Assembly: GCA_004558305.1 (NCBI GenBank)
Contig: SFDG01000065.1
Location: 1 to 11,938 of the forward strand
DNA: 11,938 nt
DNA from: Phocaeicola plebeius
Lineage (GTDB): Bacteria > Bacteroidota > Bacteroidia > Bacteroidales > Bacteroidaceae
Direction: 5' to 3'
Below, piece by piece: positions 6,535 to 11,938 of this stretch. Under the pieces are notes generated by a model. The model worked only from the letters and a program-made list of their open reading frames with translations, was not told the origin of the DNA and ran no database searches. Made by a program: the position numbers and the translations under genes. The number at the start of each line of letters is the position of its first letter. Within the stretch, counting starts at the first letter, position 1.

Positions 6535-7563
6535 TCATTCAATGACCACCACCAGCGATGCCTCCGTGGGAGCCCAGTCAAAGACAAACTTGGCATGGGA
6601 CGAGGCATTGCGCACGCACATGTGCGAGCGCGGGACAGTGCCCAGTGTCCAACTGTACTCCTGCACCTGGGTGGCTGGCGCATTGGTCGGCACGCCGTGG
6701 ATGTACGCTCCGTTGGTGAACCGGCTGGCATAGGGAGCAAAGCCGCCCGTTGCCGCCGACCCGTCCTTCAGGAACACCATCCGGGTCTTCTTCTCCTGCA
6801 GCAGGTACATGCCCAAGGGAGTCTCCCGCGCATACGGCGGAGCATGCCGGCCCGTGGTGGCAGGGTTCATGCTACGGATTTTCCATTCGGCCCGGTCCGC
6901 CCACTCCAAGGTGACGATGTTCTGGTCGCCACGGTCTACGAAGATCACATGGCGCATCATCACCGAGTCGGGCAATGCCTTCACATACCGCTTCGGTACC
7001 AGCCATTCCCCCTCGATGGTCACCGGCTGCACCACGAAGAAGCTCCCCCGTTCGTCCACCAGTTGCACGATGGCCCCGTCGCGTCCGTAGCGCACCGGCA
7101 TCAAGGTGTCAGCCCCTGCATAGAGCGGCACCGACTGATAGCGCTCGATACCGAACGTATCCGTCGCCAACCGGTACGCATTTCTCCGGTACGGTTCCAC
7201 CAGCGGCGCCTCCCCTTGCAGGTTCTTATAGTTACGGAATACGCCCCAATGGGGCTGTATGTCCTGCATGTTCTCGATAAAGGCCAGGCATTTCTTCACG
7301 GTGTCCCATTTGAAGCTGCGCACGGTGTCGCCATAGTCGTACACATCCTGCAGCGTATACCGATCATAGAGCAGCTCCTTGGTCAGCGTGATGTCCGCTC
7401 CAGTCAGCAGCGGCACCGTCTTGGGCAGTTCCAGCACGACCTTGTCTGTCGTCAGCCTCTCCCAGTCCGGCACTTCCGGAGGCAGTACCGATGTCGTCTT
7501 CCTGCAGGCCGCCAGCGGCAAGAGGAGGAGCAGGATCATATAGAAGAATCTCAGTCCTAACAT
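6535..7563 (-). CDS. L,D-transpeptidase (YkuD) family lipoprotein
   Basis: Encodes 342 residues from the chosen start. The N-terminus runs MLGLRFFYMILLLLLPLAAC, a signal sequence ending in a lipobox with Cys20 as lipidation site, so the protein is probably anchored in the outer or inner membrane facing the periplasm. The YkuD-type domain is at the C-terminus: TPLGMYLL (248-255), GAYIHG (285-290) and SHMCVRN (313-319), with Cys316 the predicted nucleophile. The central 60-230 region is unassigned. The canonical active-site glycine (S-H-G-C) is Met here, which may be a lineage trait. An in-frame ATG at 7626 is rejected because it lies inside the promoter -7 box; 7563 is the first ATG after the probable transcription start, and 7539 is a possible alternative. 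Likely substrate is peptidoglycan stem peptide. Confidence 0.86.
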   Translation of the reverse strand: MLGLRFFYMILLLLLPLAACRKTTSVLPPEVPDWERLTTDKVVLELPKTVPLLTGADITLTKELLYDRYTLQDVYDYGDTVRSFKWDTVKKCLAFIENMQDIQPHWGVFRNYKNLQGEAPLVEPYRRNAYRLATDTFGIERYQSVPLYAGADTLMPVRYGRDGAIVQLVDERGSFFVVQPVTIEGEWLVPKRYVKALPDSVMMRHVIFVDRGDQNIVTLEWADRAEWKIRSMNPATTGRHAPPYARETPLGMYLLQEKKTRMVFLKDGSAATGGFAPYASRFTNGAYIHGVPTNAPATQVQEYSWTLGTVPRSHMCVRNASSHAKFVFDWAPTEASLVVVIE

Positions 7564-7623
7564 AGCTGCATCAATAACAATCTTCCGGACGGTTTGGTTC
7601 ACCAGACAAGGAAGGGATGTATG

Positions 7624-7655
7624 CAAATATACGTTTTATTCTCCAGACCGGCAAA
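7624..7655 (-). promoter_or_regulatory. Promoter of the L,D-transpeptidase lipoprotein
   Basis: On the minus strand TTTG (7652-7655) is followed after 20 bases by TATATTTG (7624-7631), a full consensus match. It lies in the gap after the YigZ-family gene (stop at 7684) and fixes the coding start downstream of about 7617. It probably drives both L,D-transpeptidase-like genes. Confidence 0.8.
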
Positions 7656-7683
7656 TTATCGGGGAAGAAGTTGGGCCTGATTT

Positions 7684-8283
7684 TCACGGTTCCGCAAAGA
7701 CCAGGCTCTCCACCTTTTCCAGTCTCGCCCTCAGCTTCGGCATCATCGACCGGCGGATGCGGAGCCGCACGATGCAGTCCATGTCGTACGCCTGGAACAC
7801 GATTTCCGGTTCCTCCTCCTTGACGATGCGCATCACATCGTTCATGAAAGGATATTCGAACCTCACTTCCACCTCCTCGTCCACCGTCTTTTCGACGACC
7901 TCGGCTCCGGCCAGCGCCTCGGCTGCTGCCGCCCGATACGCCACTATCAGCCCGCTCGTGCCCAACTTGATGCCGCCGAAGTAGCGGACCACCACCACCA
8001 GCACATCCGTCAGTCCGTTCGAGTTGATCTGTCCCAGAATCGGTTTCCCCGCCGTACCCGAGGGCTCCCCGTTGTCGTTGGCCCGGAATTCCGTCCGCTG
8101 CGGACCCAGCATATAGGCATAACACACGTGGCGCGCGTCGTAGTACTCTTTCTGGTACTTCTCCAGTTGCGCCTTGATTTCCTCTACCGACCTCACCGGC
8201 AGGGCGAAGGCCAGGAACTTGCTCCGTTTCTCGGTATAGACAGCCTGCGACGGAGCCGCTATGGTCTTATACGTATCTTCCAC
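7684..8283 (-). CDS. yigZ: YigZ/IMPACT family protein
   Basis: A 199-residue protein of the widespread UPF0029/IMPACT family. The N-terminal domain (about 1-125) has the signatures DARHVCYAY (49-57), NDNGEPSGTAGKPIL (69-83) and VVVRYFGGIKLGTSGL (97-112); the C-terminal part (about 130-199) fits the DUF1949 ferredoxin-like domain. Eukaryotic IMPACT regulates the GCN2 pathway; bacterial members have no firm function, although translation-related roles have been suggested. The start codon is GTG at 8283, preceded by an A/G-rich AAGAAGAA, and no ATG appears until residue 58. The first 17 bases overlap the end of the EamA gene, so translation is probably coupled. Length is typical of the family. 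Confidence 0.92.
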   Translation of the reverse strand: MEDTYKTIAAPSQAVYTEKRSKFLAFALPVRSVEEIKAQLEKYQKEYYDARHVCYAYMLGPQRTEFRANDNGEPSGTAGKPILGQINSNGLTDVLVVVVRYFGGIKLGTSGLIVAYRAAAAEALAGAEVVEKTVDEEVEVRFEYPFMNDVMRIVKEEEPEIVFQAYDMDCIVRLRIRRSMMPKLRARLEKVESLVFAEP

Positions 8284-9220
8284 TTCTTCTTTTTCTGTAG
8301 GTTATCAGTGATTTCACTTTCCCCACCCTCCCCAGCGTCTGGAGGAGCGGACGGGCCACGATGATCAGTGTCACCGCCGTCAGTACGAGCAACACGCCCA
8401 ATACGATGCGCGGTGTGAGTGCCTCTCCGAACACCGCCACGCCGAAGAACAAGGCCGTCACCGGTTCCAAGGCTCCCAAGATGGCAGTCGGCGTAGAGCC
8501 GATATAGTGAATGGCCTTCGCCATCGCCACAAGCGACACCACCGTGGGGAAAAAGGCCAGGCAGCACACGTCGGCCCACATCAGCGGATGGCGGATAAGG
8601 GGGACGGACGCTCCGAAATCAAGCCGCACCCAAAACAGCAGGAGGCCGAACAGCAACGAATAGAACGTGAGCTTCACGGCCGGCAGCTGTCCCAGGGACG
8701 AACGGTTGACCGCCACCATGTAGACGGCATACGAGAGCGACGAGCCGAAGACCATGGCCACTCCCGTGAGGCTCAGCGTCTGCCCTCCTTCTCCCCGGTA
8801 GAGCAAGGCGATGCCTGAAAAGGCCATGGCAATGGACACAGCTGTCAGCACCGACACGCGCTCTTTGAAACACACGGCCATAATGACCGCCACCAGTACG
8901 GGATAGATGAAGAGCAAGGTCGAGGCAATGCCCGCATCCATATAGTTATAGCTGTCGAACAGCAACAGCGACGAGAAGGCAAACAGCAGTCCCAGTCCTG
9001 CCAACGGCAACACTTGTCTGCGACAGATACCGAAGGGAACGCCCTTCAGCTTCATCACCACCATCAGCATCAGCAGGGCCAGGCCGTAGCGATAGAACAG
9101 CACCGCATCGGGAGTCATCCCCTCTCGGCTGTACAGCGGCAGGCCAAAAAGCGGATTCACACCATAGCTGGCCGCCGCCAATGCCCCGTAGGCATATCCT
9201 TTCCAAGCAACGTGGTTCAT
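8267..9220 (-). CDS. EamA/DMT-family transporter
   Basis: A 317-residue inner-membrane protein of the drug/metabolite transporter superfamily. Ten transmembrane helices can be traced as two five-helix EamA repeats (about 8-138 and 148-292). Typical features are GLPLYSREGMTPDAVLFYRY near residues 26-45 in the first repeat and the family pattern LGALEPVTALFFGVAVFGEAL (about 258-278, conserved Glu-Pro) in the second. The substrate cannot be predicted; family members export amino acids, nucleosides or other small metabolites. The ATG at 9218-9220 is chosen because extending further upstream requires a TTG at 9253 that lies inside the -7 box. It shares a transcript with the overlapping YigZ-family gene. 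Confidence 0.92.
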   Translation of the reverse strand: MNHVAWKGYAYGALAAASYGVNPLFGLPLYSREGMTPDAVLFYRYGLALLMLMVVMKLKGVPFGICRRQVLPLAGLGLLFAFSSLLLFDSYNYMDAGIASTLLFIYPVLVAVIMAVCFKERVSVLTAVSIAMAFSGIALLYRGEGGQTLSLTGVAMVFGSSLSYAVYMVAVNRSSLGQLPAVKLTFYSLLFGLLLFWVRLDFGASVPLIRHPLMWADVCCLAFFPTVVSLVAMAKAIHYIGSTPTAILGALEPVTALFFGVAVFGEALTPRIVLGVLLVLTAVTLIIVARPLLQTLGRVGKVKSLITYRKRRSGRYV

Positions 9221-9250
9221 TCCTAATTTTTTCGTTGGTTTTTTGGGATG

Positions 9251-9283
9251 CAAAGGTAGTCAAAAAAGAAGGCAGACCCTCAA
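9251..9283 (-). promoter_or_regulatory. Promoter of the EamA-YigZ operon
   Basis: TACCTTTG on the minus strand (9251-9258) is a consensus -7 box. A TTG (9281-9283) lies 22 bases upstream, slightly wide for the -33 box. The transporter ATG follows 30 bases after the -7 box. Confidence 0.65.
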
Positions 9284-9321
9284 TAATAAGTTTTTTTAAA
9301 TACCTTTACTAAAGTTTCCCA

Positions 9322-9353
9322 CTTGTAAGATACAAGCACGATACCGGGTGGTA
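9322..9353. other. Two small hairpins in the gap before the helicase 3' end
   Basis: CTTGTA (9322-9327) and TACAAG (9331-9336) form a perfect 6-base stem around AGA. TACC (9342-9345) and GGTA (9350-9353) form a weaker one. They lie beyond the stop of the helicase gene (9419-9421) but have no adjoining T-run in that direction, so a terminator role is doubtful. Nothing else is seen in 9284-9418. Confidence 0.3.
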
Positions 9354-9418
9354 CAGGACTGCATCCTATAAGTCGTCGAAGATATTCGCTTGAACATCAG
9401 TACAAAAAACCTATTAAA

Positions 9419-11560
9419 CTAATCCTTGACTTTTGACAAATCAATGACGGTTTGCTTGCCTGTCACGGTGGTCAGGATGGCTTTGCCGTCGGGGGTGATT
9501 TCCACTTTGTCGTGTTTGGGTTCTACCAAGACCTTGCCGAACTTGTCCATGACACCCCAGTGGAGGGGCAGGTCTTCGATGAGGAAGTAATCGTTCTGCT
9601 CCTTGATGCCTCTGTATTTGGGCGGAGCGAGTATGCGTCCGTCACTGCCACGGAGCCCCCATTTCATTCCTACCTGATAAGGCTTGATGTATTCGAGCGA
9701 CTCCACATCACGTCTGTAGTTCTCCTTCTTCTCCTCATCTCTCCGCTCTAACTCTTTGATGAGGGTATGGACTGTCTGAACCAGCCGGTTCTTGTTCTCC
9801 TCCGTATCAGCACATCCGAGATACACCTTCGGCATCCCCTTATTGACATGATAGTAACATCCGTCAATGCTCATCACCACCAGTCCTCCGTCATACTTCT
9901 TAGAACTCTGCCAGTAGTATTCCAGAGGCTCATCATGCAGGAACACCACGGTGTTGGAGCCATTCTCATATCCTTTACTGTAAAAGTACAGACAGTCGGG
10001 GTTGTTGTTGTCAACACTGGAATGTATAGTATAGAAGCTGTATTTCGTGACAAGCTCCTTTTCACACAACAAGGAGATGGGAGTCCTTGTCCTGCTGATG
10101 ATTTGATTGCCGTATCGAAGGAAATCAATGCCACCCATCCTTACTATTCCAGGCTTTCCGTCCTTACAGTGACGGAAGCAGTTCATATTATTCAGATCCA
10201 CGTATGTCGGTCTTACGCCTCGTTTGTCTCTCAGTTCCACTAACTGCCTCCCCACGATTGTCGCCCTGCCATATACCCCATTGAGCAACTTTGTACGTTC
10301 CTTTGCCATCACGTCATCCTTCTTCTGCCGTTCGAATGTGGCATCCAACTGTTCATGGCTCACCACAAGATACATTTCGCTATCGGGGGATTGGTTCTTG
10401 ATGGTTGATGATTGATGAGTGATGAGTGATAACGTACTGTTTCCGCTTATGAGTCTTTCACCTCGTACCCCAGTGATTCCTTTAATTCCTTTGAACATTC
10501 CATTCCAGTCCCAAATCTGTGAGGGAAGTCCGAAGACACGATAGAGTCCCACGTTGTCTATAATCATGCAGTTCTTCTTCCCTTTGCTCGGTCTCAGTCC
10601 TCGTCCCACCATCTGGAGGTACTTTGCTAATGATAGTGTAGGACGTGCCAACTGGATGAACTCCACATCGGGGCAGTCAAATCCCTCGGAAAATATATCG
10701 ACGTTGACCAGTACCTGAAGTTCTCCCGAACGGAACGAGGAGATAAGCAGTGCCCTTTCCTTCACAGGAGTATGGCTGTCTATTACCACTGCGCTTACGC
10801 CCTGGCTTTGGTAATATTCCGCTATGCTGCGTGCATGGTCGATATTGATGGCATACACGAATCCCTTTCTGTTATGGGCATATTCCATCACACACGTATA
10901 GAGCCGTTCGATGGAGGGACGCTTGTTGAGCACGGCATCCATTTCCTTCACCTGATAGTCGCCATCAGCCCCTCGTTTCTTCAGAGAACTTATGAGTTGC
11001 TGCGTATGGCTGTCAGCCTTGATACTCACAAAGTCGTATGTCGAGAGCCACTTCTCTTTGATGAAGGTGGGGATGTCCCATGACTGCACCAATATGTTGA
11101 AAAGGTCAGTAAAGCCTTTGCCATTCAACCGGCAGGGGGTGGCGGTGAGTCCGAGGAACTTGGCATCTGGCCATGTGTCCCACATCATCTTGTAGGTCTT
11201 GGCGAGGGCGTGGTGGGCTTCGTCGATAACCACCAAGGAGAAAGCACAGCCCCCCTGCCCCCCGGTGGGGGGTGTTGCAATACCATTGGAGGTTAGGCGG
11301 CGGGATATGGTCTGAATGGACTCGACCGTGATGTTACGGTTGTCCATCTTCATTCGTTTGATGGTCGCTTTGATTTGTTCAATCAGCTCACGGCGGTGGG
11401 CAACAATCAAGACATTCTCGATTTTCAATTGACTGACAAGCGAGGCGAGAACCATCGTTTTGCCTGTGCCTGTGGGCATCTGCACCATCACGCTGCGATG
11501 CGTATCAAAAGCCTCGCTTACACGGGAGCATATATCTGTCTGATACTCTCTTAGGAGCAT
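9419..11560 (-). CDS. Superfamily 2 DEAH helicase with C-terminal WG repeats
   Basis: A 713-residue protein. The N-terminal helicase core (about 1-345) has REYQ (4-7), Walker A PTGTGKT (29-35), motif Ia AHRREL (54-59), DEAH (113-116), TATP (139-142), motif V around VDIFSEGFDCPDVE (287-300) and arginine-finger motif VI QMVGRGLRPSKGK (316-328). All ATPase motifs are intact, so it should be an ATP-dependent nucleic-acid translocase or helicase of the RecG/UvrB-like, type I restriction-like SF2 group. Residues 400-585 match nothing I recognise; 586-625 is charged and helical. The end has two WG repeats (630-652, KWGLRGSDGRI; 667-690, HWGVMDKFGKV), usually protein-binding. Two in-frame low-complexity inserts (about 91-107 and 372-395) come from repeats. 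GC is lower than in neighbours. It starts six bases after the remnant of a gene with the same WG tail. Role unknown; mobile or defence function is possible only by analogy. Confidence 0.85.
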   Translation of the reverse strand: MLLREYQTDICSRVSEAFDTHRSVMVQMPTGTGKTMVLASLVSQLKIENVLIVAHRRELIEQIKATIKRMKMDNRNITVESIQTISRRLTSNGIATPPTGGQGGCAFSLVVIDEAHHALAKTYKMMWDTWPDAKFLGLTATPCRLNGKGFTDLFNILVQSWDIPTFIKEKWLSTYDFVSIKADSHTQQLISSLKKRGADGDYQVKEMDAVLNKRPSIERLYTCVMEYAHNRKGFVYAINIDHARSIAEYYQSQGVSAVVIDSHTPVKERALLISSFRSGELQVLVNVDIFSEGFDCPDVEFIQLARPTLSLAKYLQMVGRGLRPSKGKKNCMIIDNVGLYRVFGLPSQIWDWNGMFKGIKGITGVRGERLISGNSTLSLITHQSSTIKNQSPDSEMYLVVSHEQLDATFERQKKDDVMAKERTKLLNGVYGRATIVGRQLVELRDKRGVRPTYVDLNNMNCFRHCKDGKPGIVRMGGIDFLRYGNQIISRTRTPISLLCEKELVTKYSFYTIHSSVDNNNPDCLYFYSKGYENGSNTVVFLHDEPLEYYWQSSKKYDGGLVVMSIDGCYYHVNKGMPKVYLGCADTEENKNRLVQTVHTLIKELERRDEEKKENYRRDVESLEYIKPYQVGMKWGLRGSDGRILAPPKYRGIKEQNDYFLIEDLPLHWGVMDKFGKVLVEPKHDKVEITPDGKAILTTVTGKQTVIDLSKVKD
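10398..10432. repeat. Five tandem heptamers inside the helicase gene
   Basis: Read on the plus strand: TTGATGG, TTGATGA, TTGATGA, GTGATGA, GTGATAA, covering 35 bases with no interruption. They encode the hydroxylated linker around helicase residues 377-387 (LITHQSSTIKN). The unit is not a multiple of three, so gain or loss of a copy would shift the frame. Confidence 0.8.
11240..11290. repeat. GC-rich palindromic insert inside the helicase gene
   Basis: CCCCCC (11258-11263) and GGGGGG (11267-11272) flank GGT, within a C-rich and G-rich tract much richer in GC than the surrounding gene. It encodes residues of about 91-107 (SNGIATPPTGGQGGCAF), placed between motif Ia and the DEAH motif, where most relatives would have a short loop. 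Sequences of this C-rich/G-rich type are familiar to me as dispersed repeats in Bacteroides-group genomes. Confidence 0.6.
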
Positions 11561-11566
11561 TAGGGC

Positions 11567-11749
11567 TTATTTTTGTGGGGATTTGAGGTCGATGATGGTT
11601 TGCCTGCCTGTCACGGTGGTCATGATGGCTTTGCCGTCGGGGGTGATTTCCACTTTGTCGTGTTTCGGCTCTATCAATACCTTGCCTTTCTTGTCCATGA
11701 CACCCCAATGGAGGGGAAGATTCTCAAACGTGTAATAATCGTGTTGGCT
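11567..11749 (-). pseudogene. 3' remnant of a second WG-repeat gene
   Basis: The minus strand encodes a 60-residue tail (HDYYTFENLPLHWGVMDKKG near its start, ending DLKSPQK) that aligns without gaps to the last 60 residues of the downstream helicase. It includes one WG repeat (about residues 15-38) and ends at TAA (11567-11569), six bases before the helicase ATG. Upstream of the homologous part an in-frame TAG (11750-11752) appears exactly where the sequence turns into an insertion-sequence end, so the 5' portion of the gene is gone or displaced beyond the window. Whether the lost part was also a helicase cannot be seen. The DNA of the shared core is nearly identical between the two copies. 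Confidence 0.85.
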
Positions 11750-11786
11750 CTATAACGAATCATGTCTATTATTCATGAGAAAACGC

Positions 11787-11794
11787 TACCTTTG
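11787..11794 (+). promoter_or_regulatory. -7 box before the transposase-like start
   Basis: TACCTTTG matches the Bacteroidetes -7 consensus and ends only four bases before the ATG at 11799. Transcription would start at or near the first codon, so the message may be leaderless. No -33 TTTG is seen at the right distance. Confidence 0.5.
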
Positions 11795-11798
11795 CAGT

Positions 11799-11839
11799 AT
11801 GAGAAGTGAAGATATATTTGCCATGGGCTTAGGACTTCT
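11799..11839 (+). pseudogene. Truncated N-terminus of ISL3-like transposase
   Basis: ATG at 11799 opens a frame reading MRSEDIFAMGLGLL and then two more codons and TAA (11847-11849). The pattern of a short acidic start followed by a (A/M)xGL(G)L segment is what ISL3-family transposases show before their PPW motif, which is missing here because the sequence changes at 11840 into a second insertion-sequence terminus. Fourteen residues are too few for a firm family call, so the assignment rests on this pattern together with the adjoining terminus. Confidence 0.5.
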
Positions 11840-11938
11840 GGTTCTATAACAAATTGTATGGGTGATAGTTCATTATGCATTCTAATTTTTAATACATTTC
11901 GGTTTGAATAGTGAAAAATCGTTTGCTATGAGACTGGG
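11840..11938. mobile_element. End of a second ISL3-like element, running off the window
   Basis: GGTTCTATAAC (11840-11850) matches the first element's terminus (11746-11756) at 10 of 11 positions, and AAATTGTATG follows where the first copy has GAATCATG. The sequence to the edge is AT-rich and holds no long frame; an ATG at 11928 could be a transposase start but only four codons are visible. Read as a related element inserted into the first one's transposase gene. Confidence 0.45.

Larger units (their letters stand above)
11746..11839 (+). mobile_element. Left end of an ISL3-like insertion sequence (interrupted)
   Basis: Homology to the WG gene stops at about 11745, where GGCTCTATAAC begins (11746-11756). 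This resembles the GGCTCT-type termini of ISL3-family elements. A Bacteroidetes -7 box and the first codons of a transposase-like frame follow. At 11840 a near-copy of the same terminus begins, so this element seems split. The right end and target duplication lie outside the window. Confidence 0.55.

Noticed and set aside
6331..7560. 409-codon plus-strand frame opposite the L,D-transpeptidase genes
   Set aside because: Arg/His/Pro-rich shadow frame spanning two real genes and the gap between them.
7564..7626. Upstream start for the L,D-transpeptidase lipoprotein
   Set aside because: The ATG at 7626 is part of the TATATTTG -7 box and would place 21 extra residues before a normal lipoprotein signal.
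9342..9374. Cluster of short inverted repeats as a recombination or attachment site
   Set aside because: Stems of four bases are expected by chance and no flanking duplication was seen.

Overview
The window looks like chromosomal DNA from a member of the Bacteroidales, probably a Bacteroidaceae genus such as Bacteroides, Phocaeicola or a relative. Several genes are preceded by Bacteroidetes-type promoters (TTTG or TTG, about 19-22 bases, then TAnnTTTG) instead of sigma-70 boxes, ribosome binding sites are mostly weak or A-rich, and the proteins read as Bacteroidales versions of their families. The species cannot be named from sequence alone.

Left part (1-3418): a possible tail of an upstream gene, a small winged-helix protein (DUF2582 type) and a convergent secreted helical protein with an LTxxQ-like motif share a strong bidirectional terminator. 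A divergent promoter region of nearly 400 bases then leads into gmd and fcl, an 8-base-overlapping pair that makes GDP-L-fucose from GDP-mannose for surface glycans.

Middle part (3419-9283), all on the minus strand: aspS followed 12 bases later by a GtrA-family membrane protein; two adjacent, unrelated-looking L,D-transpeptidase-fold envelope proteins (a YkuD_2-type protein and a YkuD-type lipoprotein); and an EamA-family transporter overlapping a YigZ/IMPACT-family protein by 17 bases. Recognisable promoters precede aspS, the lipoprotein and the transporter. This block is GC-rich and housekeeping in nature. A hairpin repeat sits between the convergent fcl and gtrA genes.

Right part (9284-11938): lower GC and accessory in character. 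A 713-residue superfamily 2 helicase carries C-terminal WG repeats and two low-complexity in-frame inserts, one a GC-rich palindrome and one a run of five heptamers. Six bases upstream of its start lies the 3' remnant of a second gene with almost the same WG tail. That remnant is cut off by what appears to be the end of an ISL3-like insertion sequence. The transposase of that element seems in turn to be interrupted after 14 codons by a second element with nearly the same terminus. So the helicase looks like the survivor of a tandem pair whose upstream half and promoter were displaced by nested insertions.

No tRNA, rRNA or CRISPR array was seen.
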